NCBI GenBank assembly: GCA_010093515.1
Contig: MU001710.1
Location: 62,001 to 126,000, forward strand
Origin: Lineolata rhizophorae
Taxonomy: Eukaryota > Ascomycota > Dothideomycetes > Lineolatales > Lineolataceae
Direction: 5' to 3'
DNA length: 64,000 nucleotides
Shown: piece by piece, positions 11,757-24,443 of the stretch
Layout: every line of letters starts with the position of its first letter
How positions within the stretch are numbered: the stretch's first letter is position 1
The notes under the pieces: generated by a model
Told to the model about the DNA's origin: nothing
Seen by the model: the letters and a program-made list of their open reading frames with translations, nothing else
Databases searched by the model: none
Program-made: the position numbers and the translations under genes

Positions 11757-13791
11757 TTCTGTTGATCCCTGTTAGCAAGATCCCTCGAAGAGGATGGGGT
11801 GTGCGAAAATACTGGACCGCTCGCCGGTGTGGTGGGTGGCGAAAGGAAAGAAGGAAGGAAGGAAGAAGATAAGAGTGGAGGGTGATTTTGTAGGTAAACA
11901 GAGCGACAGGTGGGGTCTGGCGGTTGGCAGGTGAGCGACGGGCAGGCGCATGCGAAGAGGGCGGAAAGTGAGGGCTGCGTCGCCTTGGGGCCTTGATTTC
12001 GCCAGGCAGCTGCATGCCTACCTATGAGCTAAGACGAAAGTGACATGCGCAGCTCCTACGGACAATATAGCACGGTTGGCGGGGCTCCTATCCAGGCAGG
12101 AGGCACACATAAGAATCGCCTAGGTGTGGCGAGTGATGGCGAGATGCATCTACTTAATCTGACCGCTGAATGATGTGGGACCGCCAAGTCAGCAGGGGGC
12201 ATGATACAGCCTGCATATTTTGAGATCCCAAGGAGTTGAAAGACTTATGGTATGCTCTTAGAGTCAGAGTTTATCACATAGCTCTATCCTATCCTAGTAG
12301 ACTCCAAGAGTAATTCCCACTCCTAATATAAACAGAGAACTTCATTATGCAGTAAGGCATAGACGCCCTCTTTGTTGTTGGAAGCTGGACATATGTCACG
12401 GGACCTCAGTTACCGAGTCTATACTGACTGTAATCTATCTGCATCACTGCTGCTTGGAACTTTCCCGCGAGATGTACTTAAACCCCTTCTCGCCCGCTTT
12501 TCTTCTCTTCTCTTCTCGTTCCTTTTTCCTTCTTCGTGTAAGCTCTTGTCTCATAGCTCGAATTCAAGGTTTTTCTTCGGAAATTTCTGCTTGTCTTCCA
12601 GACCGTGATAACATAGCGTATGAAAGGTGAATAAGAACCTCATGTGTAGATCGAGCAATTAGTAATTGTAAGGGTTGCTGTACTTAACCAGTGGCTTCAC
12701 TTAAACTTGAAAGCCCACCATGGAATAATAGCTGAATCTCTGGACTTTGACGTCGCACCATAAAATGATTTGCACAGATTGTTATAATCGTGCGCAGGCC
12801 AGGCGGTATTAGCTACCTAAGCAGTTATTGCTCATATGTGCGACAGTAGTAAGCGCTGCATACAAAACAGTGTTCTTCAGACTCTAGTTAGACGAGTAGA
12901 TGATAGTCCTATTCAAACTTCTGGAGTTGGCTTAGTGAACAGCGTATAGATAAACTCAGAGCGGCCACTTGTCGTGACTAAAATAGTGCCTCACGTAGTC
13001 AAACTAATATATAACAACCTAGGCACCTAAACAGCCATCCACACAAGAAGCAACTTTTGCACCCACAACCCATTCTGCCATTTCTTTGCCTAACTTAACT
13101 CAATAGTATACTATCGTGCCCTGCTCGCCTACCTGAGGTATCGTCCTCCTCTTCCGTCAATTACACAAGGAAAGCACTATCTTGGTACGTTAAAGTAGAC
13201 GAAAGTAAAGGTGAGTTGTTCATGGCCCTACATCTCCGGAGAGAATAAAAGCGCCCGTAGTATTCACGGCACTACACAGGAAGTTGAAACGCAAAGGGAA
13301 AGCCTATCCACAAGTACAACAACACGCAAGAACACACGCCCAGACTCACAACCTCCCATCGATCGCCGACCACAGTCGTCCACTTGTTCGCCTTTCCACC
13401 GCTTAAGAATTGAGCGCCCACTTTGTAGCTCTTTGGGCCTTGACCCCGTCTTCCGCCGGCGGCTTTAAGCAGAGAATTACATGCACGAGTTTTGAGTCGT
13501 ATAGAGAAAAGAAAACAACCCACGCTCGATAGAGAATCCAGAACAGAACACACACACACAACAGTGTTTTGAGAATAGAAGAGTAAGTTAATGGAAGGAA
13601 AAAGAAGAGAAATGAACTTTCCCGAGTGGTGGCTCTTGGGGTAACAACAGGACGCCACCTCCATTTCCGAGGCTCATTTTGGGGCCGAATCACGCCCCTT
13701 AACCAGCTCCTCCAGCTTCGCGTACAGCTGTTTGGAACAATCGGCATTGTCGGAGTCATCTCGAGTGGTTCCGTCGGACTTGTCAATCGGA
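11757..13791. other. About 2 kb without a supportable gene
   Basis: Contains the upstream region of the F-box gene, including a GAAG microsatellite at 11841-11868, then a polypyrimidine stretch at 12500-12540 (repeated TCTTC) of the kind often seen near fungal transcription starts. A short CA repeat lies at 13550-13562. Open frames here are short and unrecognised. A non-coding transcript starting near 12.5 kb is possible but unsupported. Confidence 0.45.
11841..11868. repeat. GAAG microsatellite
   Basis: Imperfect tandem GGAA/GAAG units about 90 bases upstream of the F-box start codon, in its presumed promoter or 5' UTR. Confidence 0.8.
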
Positions 13792-15881
13792 TCACCGTAT
13801 GCCGATGACGGACTGAATGGAGAACACTACGTCAGGCATATACCGAATCTAACCGGCCAAACAAGAAACTTGCAAGGAGGGAGAACAAGCAACTCACCAT
13901 TTCTAGCGTCCAGACACGGCGGATCCAGCACTTAAGGGTGCCTTCGACACCCTCGACCCCCTCGAGGTCGACACCTTCCCACCAGCAACGGCGCGCCGGC
14001 TTGCGCCAGAAGAGCAGCAGCTTCTGCGCCATGCCGACGGCATTGTTGACCGTCTGCGTGTCCACGTTCTTAACGTCAGTCCGCAGACGTGCCAATGCGA
14101 TGGAGCAGATGACGGCCTTGTTAGGCTCCGTCGTGCGGTGGCCCCAACGGTCATCATGATTGAAGCCACTATTGTACCGAGAGCGTTACGCGGGCCGCAA
14201 GTTAGTAACCATGACCTTATTCGGACACGAAAGCTTGAAATGGACAGATGCAATGGTAATTCATTCACTCACCCAGCCGTCAGCATCTCGATCAGGTGCT
14301 GCTCCGTGGTGCCAGGCTCCTCGCTCTTGCGCAGTCCCGAGAAGATGCCGTCCTGGCGGATGAGCGCGCGACCGGCTGCCTTTTTGATATCCAGCATCTC
14401 GGGCTGCTCGACGTCGCGGCGGGGAGGGATGCAATAGAAATCTAGATCTTCGCGCAGGACGATGATGCCGGCGCGGTCCTGCAACATGTCACGAGCGGAG
14501 CCGTGCATTGGTTCGATCGGAATGGCCTCGCTGCCGTGGCCATGGTGGTTCGCATCGGAGGGGGAAGGCGGAGACGTGCTCGACTCGATGCTTTGCGCGA
14601 CTTGCCGGAAGAAGTCGAGCATATACTGCAACGAGGCTGGATCATACTGCGAGTAGTAACATATGTCAGATAAGTATATTGCTTTGTTGGAGAGATGAGC
14701 CTTGATGCGGGCAGCAAGCTCGCACGGGGGCGCAGAGAAGAGCGGAGGGTTTGCATGCGACATTGGAGACCTTTCGCTTGCAACACTCTTCTCTAAAGGC
14801 GCCGAAACATCAGATCGCGGATCGGGATGACTAACATCAACGGGGTAGACATCTCCATCCTGTTGGAAGGAGTTCATCTGGCCATCAGGGAGGAGGCCGT
14901 TCGGAAAGAGCGAGAGCAGGACGAATTCCGGGAGGGTAAGTAGCTCATCGCGAGAGAGATTAAACCGGGTTCCACTGCATTACAGTTGTTAGTAACCCCT
15001 ACTATGAACCGATACTCCGCATTCTGACGACAACATCCATACCGGAGATCCAAGGTGATGTTCTCGTCCCCATTCCCGGCGAGCGTGTTAATCGGCGGTC
15101 CTCCGCCTTGCGACACCTGGGTTATGATGCTGGCCGGGCCTCCTGCAGTCGCCATGACGTAGGTGAAGCTCTCTAAAGGGCTGCTTCCTTCGCTGTAGGG
15201 CGGCGGCGGTTCACCGTCGTCGATGTTATCCCTGGTGTTGCTGCTGCTCGAAGATGCGGCCTGTGCAGCGGTCCCACCGGAAGACGGCCCGGAAGCGTCC
15301 TTTGTGTCGCGCGGGAGGGCGGCCTTGGTCTCGGCAACGGCAGCGGCGGCTGCGTCGGCGTTGGCCGCTGTTTGGGCGGCGGCCGAGGACTCGGACTCGG
15401 TGAACGGCGGGGCGGGTGGCGGGGCGGTGGAAAAAGCGGGGAGGAGCGCGTCGCGAGTGTGCGAATCGGGCGCGGGGCTGCCCGCGGAGGGAGGAGGCGG
15501 GTCTAGGTGGTCGTGCTCTCCGGCGACGGCCTGGTGACCGCGCGGCGGGAAGTAGAGCGACGAGAAGGGAGGTGGCGGACTGGCCGACTCGGCGCGCGAG
15601 ACGCCTTGGTCGTTGTCGCCGACTACGTCAACGTCGTCGCCGACGGCGTAGTCGTGGCGGCGATGGTGGCTGCGCGGCAGTTGGTTGGGGATCTCGTCGA
15701 TCTTGTCCTCGATAACGGCCGCGAAGGTGGACGACGATGCCGAAGGAAAGTCGGGCGTGCTATTGTTGTTGGCGCTAGCTCGCGTGTGATGACTGGCGTC
15801 GTCGCTGGCGCGGCTGTCGTGGTGGTAGTAAGGAGCGGAGACGGTCGAACCGCGAGAAGGCGAATCGCGTAGGGACGACAA
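13792..15881 (-). CDS. Whi2-like BTB/KCTD-type stress and growth regulator
   Basis: Five exons, complement(13792..13812, 13898..14168, 14273..14646, 14836..14974, 15043..15881), give 547 residues in phase. The first about 260 residues are low-complexity (Ser, Ala, Pro, acidic, with PPPPYSEG). A BTB/POZ-like fold of the Whi2/KCTD kind follows: LDLRGTRFNLSRDELLTLPE, then FVLLSLFPNG, VYPVDYDPASLQYMLDFF, DLDFYCIPP, and the conserved end GVEGTLKCWIRRVWTLEM. Yeast Whi2 partners Psr phosphatases in the general stress response and in TORC1 restraint; that role is family knowledge, not seen here. The last exon is only 21 bases (SVIGIR then stop). A different phase would give a longer acidic tail, but it does not fit the donor. 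The third intron (14647-14835) is 189 bases and open in frame. Confidence 0.75.
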
Positions 15882-17265
15882 GGTGGCGGTTGGGGGAGGA
15901 AGATTGCGAAGTGGGCGGACGGTCGGCAGCCTTTATGGAGGCGGGCGGGCGGCGACCTGCTCGGGCGTCTGAGGCCGCGAGCGAGACGTGGCCGAGAGCG
16001 CGGTGACCTCAATCTCGTCCGGGAAGGCGCGGCGCGACGCAATTGCCAGGCACCACCGGGCTTGTGATAGGTTCCAGCGGCGGACAACGCACGTGCACCG
16101 CGAGGGGAGGAAGGAGCAGCCGCAAAATGGGCAGTCTTCGCGCACCAAGCAGCAATTGGCGGCGCGCACTTGTCGACCGCGCCGTTCTAGGGCATTGGCA
16201 GGTGCGCAAAACCGAGGCGTTGGCGCCGAGGCAGTGCTCCGTTGGTAGAGGCAGGCGAAGGGATGCGCAGGGGCAGTTGAGCGGGTCAGTGTCCCGACGG
16301 GATGCTTCAAGTACTAAGCAGCAATAGCTATCGCGGGCCAGAACCGAGCGGGAGAAGGCAGGAGCGGGAAAGGTGGTGGTGAAGGCGGGCGGTTGCGCGG
16401 ATGACGGGGAGGCTCTTTGGGGTGCAGTCCGGCAGCCACCACCCTGGCCCTGGCTCCACCGCAGCCGCCCGCACGGACCCTGTGACCCATCTCGCCTGCG
16501 CCCACGGACGCTCGGTTCGCTTTCCTTCTCAACCCTGTTTCTCGCCGTCTTCTCTCTTCATCGCCGCGCCGACTAAAGCCACTCGTAAACCGTGGAAGCC
16601 CATTACAATCCAGAGCCATGGCCAAGAGAAATGATATTCAGCGCACTATCCAAACTCTCGGACCCCTAGTACTTTCGGCAAAATCCGAAGACGGGCTCTT
16701 ATACGCTCCTAATTCGGCACGTCCAATTCTCATCACGTGATGCCAAGAACACGGTCTAGCCAAACAGCACTCATTCTATGCTCACTGCTTGAAAACAGCC
16801 TAGATGCCGACGGGTAACCATCTGATCGATAGCAAAGGATCTCCGGACGACAGGCGCATGCAACGTCTGAATTGCCAAAGAAGCGGACGCGAGCCTCAGT
16901 CCATTGACCTCAACGCTAGCATAACAGTGTAGGCTCAAGCTCGATTCCCTTATCTCGAACCGCGCCGGCACAGTCTTCCGTAACCAGCCTGCCAACCTTT
17001 TGTGGGCAATCAAGGGATCGATGGGCAGTTAAAGGCCACGTACTCTGGCTCTTGGTGGGCGTTGGGCCACATGGTAGGTGTGCTATGGTGTCAAGTGGCC
17101 AGCACGGGCGGAACCGGTTAGTTTGTGCAGTCCACGGAAGCGACCAGGACTGTTTAGCGATGTTCGATCACTATCTTATATACAGGTTACTATCCAAGCA
17201 TATTCATTAAACTCATAAATACCCACAGGGCGGGGCTGGAGGATCAGACCGTTCCTAGGTTTCCT
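15882..17265. other. Intergenic, upstream of the Whi2-like gene and downstream of GH31
   Basis: About 1.4 kb. The left half is GC-rich and should hold the promoter of the Whi2-like gene; the right end holds the 3' UTR of the glucosidase. Open frames on both strands are short and compositionally biased. I see no recognisable gene. Confidence 0.45.
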
Positions 17266-20219
17266 CTACTCCCACTTCAGACTGAACCCGCCTGTCAGCA
17301 TCACCCGCGCCGTCACTGTCAACTCGCCTTTCGCGCCGTCGAACTCGTACGCGCACTCCTGCATCGCGTCCTCGGCCTCGCCGCCCATCTCGACCCACAC
17401 CCTGCTTGGCCCAGCCTCGACGCCCAGCACCGTGAACTTTGCGATCTCGGCGCCCTCCGCGGTGTAGTCAAACGACCCGCTCGCCGTCAGGCAGCCGTTC
17501 GCGAAGGCGAACTCAACGTAGCTCGTCGCGTCCTGGACGATGCTGTCGCCGTCATCGAGGTACAGCGAGCCCGTCGCGACGCCGTCGCGGCCTGGCGCGA
17601 CGAGGAGCTCGAAGGGCTTGGTCCGCACCTCTTTGGTCGTCATGCCGGACTCGGTGCGCAGCGGCACGACGCAGCCGCCGCGGACGTGCAGCGGGATGTC
17701 GGTGAAGCCGACGTCGGTCAGGTTTAGCGAGGCGCCGGCGCCCTGGACGACCTCGTGCGTGTAGAAGTCGTAGAAGACGTCGTCGGGGAGGTAGATCTCG
17801 ACCGAGGTGGCGTTCTCCTCGGTGACGGGCGAGACGAGCATGGCGGGGCCGTAGAAGAACTGCAGCGCATTGGCGAAGGTGTTGGCGTCGCCCGGGTACA
17901 GGAAGTACATGGGCAGCAGGGACGGCGAGCCGTCAACGCTCTGGTCGTACATGGCCGTGTAGAAGTAGTCGAGCAGGCGGTAGCGGACATCGATGGCCTT
18001 CTTGGCGGCCTCGGTCACGCTCTCCCAGATGTAGAACTCCTGCGGCAGCGCGTTGTCCTGGTTGTGGTCGCGGTAGAAGGGGTAGAAGGCGCCCAGCATG
18101 GCCCATCGAGCGCATAGCGTCTCGGTCGCGTTGTTGCCGAAGCCGCACACGTCGGACCCGACCATGGGCACCTGATACAGGGCCGAGAAGTCGAGCATGC
18201 CTTGGATCGACTGCCGGTACTTCTCCCACGTCGACAGGTTGTCGCCCAGCCACTTGCCGACCCAGTGCCCGATGCCGGCGAAGGTGCTGCGCGTGATCAC
18301 GAGCGGGCGGACGGCTGGCCGTCGTTCCAGCATGGCGCCTCGGCTCGTCTCAGACATCATAGTTCCGTACAGGTTGTGCGTGTCGAGCTCCGCAAGGCCG
18401 TTGTAGTGGTGGAGATCGGTGCGGATCGTCATGTTGCTGAGGCCGCCATAATCCTGGTACGTGGCCTCGTTGCCGATGCGGTACGGCGGCGCAAGGAGGT
18501 CGCGACCTGGGATGCCAACCGGAGTGTCAAGCGGGGCACTGAGATCGATCTCTAGTTGCCGCCTATGCTTAGCAGGAGGATCATTTCCAGTGGCGCCGGG
18601 AGGGGCGAGCCATGGGTCGTTGTATGGAGTGCTGTCTGGAGGGGCGTCAGATGCCCCTGGCTGGAACTCGGGAGGGAATCCGGGAATCGGGCGAGGTTGA
18701 GACCGGACGAATGGCCTCTCTGGCGGGTTGCCGTTCTCCTCAGCAGTCTCGTTAGGGTTGAGACATGGGAACGGGCAGAAGTTGGCCGCCTCGTTCATGT
18801 CGATCCAGAGCCCGTCAATGTCGATCCCAGTTGCAGGGTCGAAGAAGTTGGCAAACTCCAAGTTCCAGAAGCCCTGGGTATTGGGATGGAACCAGTCGGG
18901 GAATGCACTTGGGCCGGGCCACACTACGCCTTTGTAAATGGTACCGTTGTCGAATTTCATAAAGACGTCCTCGTCCACTCCATGATTGAAGGTATGGTAG
19001 TCTTGGTAGGCCACAGCAGGGTCAACCATGACGATGTAATGCTGGTCGTGTTCATGTAGGTAGTCCACGATATCCCGCATCCGAGGAACTGGGAATCTCT
19101 CCGGGTCGGTTGTGAAGACGTAACGCTCGTACATATCTGCGCAGTGTCAGCATGCCATGTAAGCCGGCGAGTATTGAAAGTCATCTTACAGTCGATGTCA
19201 GTCCACATGGTTTCCAAGGGGATGCCGGCAGCACTGTAATTGTAAATAGCTTCCGCCACAGCATAGAAGTCGCGGTAGCCGTAACGGCAATTGTGGAACC
19301 CGAGCGTCCAATAAGACTGCATGGCCGGGACCCCGGCTACACCGGCGTACTCTCTGCTCACATCTGATGGGGAGTCACCGGCCAAGTAGTAAAGGTCCAG
19401 TACCCCGCCAATGATGTTGTATTCGAGGTACTGGCCTTCCTCCTCAGTACGGTTGATCTTGACGTCCATGCCATTGCTTGCCAGCATGAACACGCCGTGG
19501 GTGCCGTTCTCACCGCGGTGATCAAAGTAGACTGGGTGGTTGCCATAGAGATTGGTGCCTTCGGGAATGCCGTACGAGTCACGGGACCAGAGCGTGCGAG
19601 TGTAGTTGGTAGTGTTGAGTCGGAAGTTGTCCGCATGCTCGCCAAGGCCGTAAAGGTTTGGATCTTCTGGTAGAGCTGTTCGCAGGCGCAGATACTGGTC
19701 TTCAAATACTAGAGGAGCCACCGAGGAGTCGAATAGAACCTCTCCGGAGTGGCGCCTCTTGACGCTAAACGAGAAAGGATCTTCTACCAAGTCGAATTCA
19801 AGGTCAGACTCTTCAGGGCTGCAGTCTTGAGATTCCGGTCGTGGAAACACCGAGGTAGGGACCCGGTATGCTTCTTCAGCAGCGTCCGTGATAAGAACAT
19901 GAAGGCGTTTGTCTTAACCAAGTTAGTATTCAAGACTTTGGTGTGACAGCAGATAGTAGTTGATACCTGTCTCATAAGTGACCGAGAGAGTGAGCTCTTC
20001 AATGTCATCGCCGTACGCATTGCATGCGTCTCCGGCCAAGGTGAGGTCCGCAGAGAACGAGCTCCCCGACTGTACGACATTTGAAGCGGTGTAGCCGGGA
20101 CAACCGTCGACGTCTGCGTCCGTAGGAGGCAATTGGCGCCGGTCAAGGACGTCAATGTTATTCGTAGGAGCTGCACTGGTGGAAGCCAGATACAGAGCGA
20201 TGCCCGCAGGGACAAGCAT
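17266..20219 (-). CDS. Secreted alpha-glucosidase, glycoside hydrolase family 31
   Basis: Three exons, complement(17266..19136, 19190..19912, 19967..20219), give 948 residues. GH31 enzymes remove terminal alpha-linked glucose from maltose, starch fragments or related sugars, with retention of configuration. A signal peptide is visible at the start ([18 protein letters not shown]). The N-terminal domain leads into [11 protein letters not shown] and [18 protein letters not shown]. The catalytic nucleophile is Asp438 in WIDMNE and the acid/base is Asp624 in WLGDN, followed by GSDVCGF. Many NxT/S sites fit secretion. A longer reading from 20312 would bury the signal peptide, and that ATG lies only about 15 bases after a TATA box, so 20219 is preferred. 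A linker near residues 480-520 is Pro-rich with KHRRQ, a possible processing site. Which bond it prefers cannot be told from sequence alone. Confidence 0.95.
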
Positions 20220-20326
20220 ATTGGGATCTAAATCGTCCACGCAGACACCAATTGGATAGTCAAACCTACCCAAAAACAAGGTCTGAGGATCTGGGTAGCA
20301 AGCAGCCGCCATTGTAGACTCTCTGC

Positions 20327-20334
20327 TTTATATA
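20327..20334 (-). promoter_or_regulatory. TATA box of the GH31 gene
   Basis: TATATAAA on the minus strand, 108 bases upstream of the chosen start codon at 20219. It supports that start over the in-frame ATG at 20312. Confidence 0.6.
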
Positions 20335-21956
20335 TTCTTTGGTTCTAACCGTTCGAGGCTCTGTGTCGATCCTGGTCCTGGGTTACCAACAACCCCTCCC
20401 CCAGAAGCTCAGGCCCCGCACCTTTTTGCCGGGGGACACCCAGAGCGGAAGGTGTCGTCTCCTGTTGCCGCCGTAACTCGTTCAAGTAGAGAAAAAAAAT
20501 CGAACAGCGAACAAGCTACTCTCGCTAAGCGACGTTCGGGCTTGGCCGACGCATTGCTTGCACGGGGCGCAGATCGTAGCGCGCCATTTTGTGGGGAAGT
20601 TGCAGCGCGCGAACTCTTAGGAATGCCGCCTTGGGAATAGCCGCATGCCGTTGCCGAGGGGTGAAGGGCGGAGAAGCCGACCTTTGGAGAGTTAGAGGAG
20701 GCTAGAAGGCGTGACGTACTGGCTGGTTCGGCTCTTCGCGGAGGTGCGGGGGAACGGAGGAACAACATCCGCTCGTGTTGCCAGGAACAGCTTCGAGAAA
20801 AGTTGGAAATCGGGCTTGCCGTGGGTTACATGGGGCGGTCGCTAGGGCGGAGATTTGGACCTGAGAACACCCGGTGCTCGGGTCTCCCAAATGCCTCGAC
20901 GCCAAGTGTTCTGCGCGAACTCGCAGCACACTGAACACCGGGTGTCATCTGTTCAGAACGCAGGCCACCCTTGCAATGATCCAAAATTTCTCATCTGCGC
21001 ATGCAAGGCAAGCATTAGCGAAGGTGTTGAGGGCTTCTTGAATGCCCAACAACGCTAATTGGGACTCCAAGATCGCCGACCCCAGTTCCACGGGTACGAG
21101 GAATAACCACATGGCTGGGGATCGCCAGGACCGCGCATCACCGCAGAGAGGGGCTGAATGCTCGGAATAGTTTCCGTGGCTCTTGCCTTGAGCGTCCTAG
21201 TGGACGATTCTCGGACCGTCGTCAACAGGCTCCGACGGGGCGCTAGGGTAGACGATGACTCGGACCGAGATGTTTCCTGGGCAGAAGCACATGACGATGC
21301 TGCTAACTGCCGTGCAATGGCATTATTCCTCGACTTGGCTAGGAGCAGTCGAAGAAAGCACAGAATAGAGGCACCTCTACCGAATCTAGATAGACATTAC
21401 GCTAGATCGAACAAAAACAACTTCTTGCCGGAAAACACAGAATAGAAACGGGCACATTACCCACTTCCAAGGAGCTCGGGGAAGGCGTTGCCATGAACGC
21501 ATCTCGCCTGCATTTGATCGTCGTTCTTCCCGAGCTAGATTCTTATTCGCGTAAAGTTGGGTGGATGAAAGCCCTCCGAAGCCGCCTGAAGAAGACTGGT
21601 AGTCTCGAAATATGTCCATCTTGGAGTTAGGTGAATCCCTCCAAACAAAAAAAGGCACCGCACGCGAGCCATGTGGTCCGTGCACCGCAACTGAGCTTGC
21701 CGCCTGAGCAAACCTTGCCGTAGTTGCCTACCACCATGATGACTCTGAGCTATGGTGAGTCCCTTTCGCGCCCGAATTTCGCAGTTCAGGAAATCTCCCG
21801 GTCGGTCGTTCCAGCGACATAACTGACGCCGAATTGTGCCTGCAGGCTTCTAAGCTCCAGACTTCAATGCTGAATAATTTCTGACTGCCGATATCCGTCA
21901 CGGCGCCCCTCCGATTTCGCGCCCCACTCCTCCAACTATCCCGCCACAAATCCACG
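20335..21956. other. Intergenic between GH31 and tRNA ligase
   Basis: About 1.6 kb between two divergent genes, expected to hold both promoters. Short open frames on both strands match nothing I know. No repeat or RNA gene recognised. Confidence 0.45.
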
Positions 21957-24443
21957 ATGGCTCAAGTGGGCGGCCTCGCCGGCGGCAAAGCTCCATTCAA
22001 GCCGCAGCATCCCCAGGAGGTCCGCGAGCTCGTCCAGCTCCTGAACGCGCACACCAAGAGAGGCAAGGGCGGTGGCAAGGGCGGCTTCTCCGTCAAAAAA
22101 GCGACCTTCACGCTCCCGACTGGGCGGACCGTCGACTCTTGGCGGTTGCAGGACTGGGATTACAAGAAGCCCTATCTGCCGACGTATGCGCGTGGGCTGT
22201 TTACCTGCCAGAACAAGGACGGCAACCAGGAGATCGTGGTGCGCGGATACGACAAGTTCTTCAACCATGGCGAGGTTAGGAATACGGAGTGGCGTAACGT
22301 CGAGAATAACACTAGAGGCCCTTACGAGCTGAGCGTCAAGGAGAATGGATGCATTATATTCCTAGCCGGTATGGATGACGGTAGCTTGCTGGTTTGCAGC
22401 AAGCATTCGACTGGGGCTCGTACGGACATATCTGTTAGCCATGCTGTCGTCGGCGAGCAATGGGCGGAGCGCCAGCTCGGTGCCTTAGGAAAGACCAAGG
22501 AGGACCTTGCTAGGAAGCTCCGCGAAATGAATGCTACTGCCGTGGCAGAGCTATGCGATGACAGGTTTGAGGAACACGTCCTAGCATATCCTCCTGAAAC
22601 ATCTGGCCTCTACCTGCACGGAATCAATCTCAACTTGCCCGAGTTTGCGACTTACCCCGGGTATGAAGTGGGAAAGTTCGCCGAACAATGGGGATTCAAG
22701 AAGACCATGTACGTTATGGAAAACGACATCGTGCAGGTGAAAAAGTTCCTCGACAACGTCGCGGAGACTGGTGTGTACGCAAACCGAGAGACCGAAGGCT
22801 TTGTCATTCGTTGCCAGGCGCATGAGAATCCTGCTGCCCCGTGGCATGACTGGTTTTTCAAGTACAAGTTCGAGGAGCCGTATCTCATGTATCGCCAGTG
22901 GCGGGAGTGCACCAAGGCCATGATTGCCGGCAAAGCCCCGAAGTACAAGAAACATCAGAAGATCACCGAAAAATATCTGACATTTGCGCGCCGGCGGTTC
23001 CAGGAACAGCCCGGACTGACAAAGCAATATCAAAACAACCACGGCATCATCTCGCTCCGCAATCAATTCCTAGCATCGGAAGGCGTGACTGGAGCCGACG
23101 TCATCCAGGCGGAGATTGCGGGAGGCGAGTATAAGCCCGCTAGAGATGTCACGATGAATGTCGTTCTCATACCTATTGCAACAATTGGGTGTGGGAAAAC
23201 CACCGTGGCATTGGCCCTTAAAAACCTTTTCAACTGGGGCCACGTTCAAAATGACAACATCGAAGGACAAAAGAACCGCCCTCGTAGATTCGCACAGGCA
23301 CTGGCCAATGGGCTCATCCAATACCCCGTAATGATTGCGGACAGAAACAACCATCAAAAGCGAGAGCGGAGACAGCTTATGCAAGATGTCTCGAGCATGC
23401 TACCGGAGGTGAAGTTTGTTGCACTGCACTATGTCCACGACCGAGGAAACTACGATGAGATTCGGAAAGCCATGCGGGAGCGCGTGTTCTCACGCGGAGA
23501 TAACCACCAGACTATTCACGCTTCGACGGATGCTGGCAAGGTTGAAGGCATCATGGACGGATTTTTGCAGCGTTTCGAGCCTTGCGACCCCGATTCGGAA
23601 CCGGATAATGGCTTCGACCTGGTCATCGATCTCGACGTGACCGCGAATTCGCGCGACAATTTGGAAACGGTAATCTCGCAATTGAACGCAGAGTTCCCGA
23701 AGCTCTTTGATGACATGCCTTCTTCGAACGACCTCGACTCGGCCACCAGCGACGCTCTGAACGTCAAGCCGGGGCTCAAGCACACCCTCAACTTCGGCTC
23801 CGACAAGAAACGAGATCGTGGAGGTGCCCCCGCAGAGCAGCAGAAAGAGAGGCAGCGGCAGAAGCAACCCAAACCGCGCAAAATGGAATACTTCTGTGCC
23901 AAGCTACACGAAGGCCGAGTTCTACGCATCTTGGAGGCCGTCTTCCGTGATCTTGATTCCGAGACAGCACGCTTTTACTGCCAGCTGAAGCAGATGCGGC
24001 GGATCCAGCCCGAGTTTCACGTTACCATCATTCACCGGACCGCACAGACGGCACATCCCGAGAAGTGGGACCATCTTTGTGACCTACATGCGGCAGCATA
24101 TGAAGAAGCGGCTGCAAAGAATGGGCCCGGTGAAATCGATGGCTCCTCGCTCAACTTGGGGATGGTCCAAGTGCAGCTCGAACGCGTCGTCTGGAACAAT
24201 CGCGTTATGTGCATTGTGGCGCGGATGTTGAATGCATCTGAAAACGGGTTTGACAGTGTGAACCCCATCGCGCACGTTACGGTTGGCACGGCGGACCAGA
24301 GCATCAAACCTAAAGAGAGCAATGATTTGCTGCAGAAGTGGATGGAGGAGGGCACAGGTGGGCCGACGGGGATTAGAGACGTGGTTGTAAAGGGAAGTGT
24401 GGTTTTGGATGGAAGTGTGCGGGGAGTTTTGCAGCGACTGTGA
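21957..24443 (+). CDS. trl1: Fungal tRNA ligase (Trl1/Rlg1), tripartite
   Basis: One uninterrupted exon of 828 residues, the normal length for fungal tRNA ligase. The enzyme seals tRNA exons after intron removal and, in fungi, joins the HAC1-type mRNA halves in the unfolded protein response. Three modules are visible in order. The ATP-dependent ligase domain has its nucleotidyl lysine in SVKENG (about Lys127). The polynucleotide kinase domain has the P-loop GCGKTT at about 411-417 after ATI. The cyclic phosphodiesterase domain carries two HxT motifs, HVTI at about 688 and HVTV at about 772. The Lys-rich stretch near 620-640 is the usual linker. All three active sites look intact. The enzyme is essential in yeast. 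Confidence 0.95.
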   Translation: MAQVGGLAGGKAPFKPQHPQEVRELVQLLNAHTKRGKGGGKGGFSVKKATFTLPTGRTVDSWRLQDWDYKKPYLPTYARGLFTCQNKDGNQEIVVRGYDKFFNHGEVRNTEWRNVENNTRGPYELSVKENGCIIFLAGMDDGSLLVCSKHSTGARTDISVSHAVVGEQWAERQLGALGKTKEDLARKLREMNATAVAELCDDRFEEHVLAYPPETSGLYLHGINLNLPEFATYPGYEVGKFAEQWGFKKTMYVMENDIVQVKKFLDNVAETGVYANRETEGFVIRCQAHENPAAPWHDWFFKYKFEEPYLMYRQWRECTKAMIAGKAPKYKKHQKITEKYLTFARRRFQEQPGLTKQYQNNHGIISLRNQFLASEGVTGADVIQAEIAGGEYKPARDVTMNVVLIPIATIGCGKTTVALALKNLFNWGHVQNDNIEGQKNRPRRFAQALANGLIQYPVMIADRNNHQKRERRQLMQDVSSMLPEVKFVALHYVHDRGNYDEIRKAMRERVFSRGDNHQTIHASTDAGKVEGIMDGFLQRFEPCDPDSEPDNGFDLVIDLDVTANSRDNLETVISQLNAEFPKLFDDMPSSNDLDSATSDALNVKPGLKHTLNFGSDKKRDRGGAPAEQQKERQRQKQPKPRKMEYFCAKLHEGRVLRILEAVFRDLDSETARFYCQLKQMRRIQPEFHVTIIHRTAQTAHPEKWDHLCDLHAAAYEEAAAKNGPGEIDGSSLNLGMVQVQLERVVWNNRVMCIVARMLNASENGFDSVNPIAHVTVGTADQSIKPKESNDLLQKWMEEGTGGPTGIRDVVVKGSVVLDGSVRGVLQRL

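Noticed and set aside
13674-13812. Longer acidic C-terminus for the Whi2-like protein
   Set aside because: Needs a phase that the GTGAGT donor at 13897 does not supply; the short end fits.
20220-20312. Upstream ATG for the GH31 gene
   Set aside because: Would bury a clear signal peptide and lies only about 15 bases after the TATA box.
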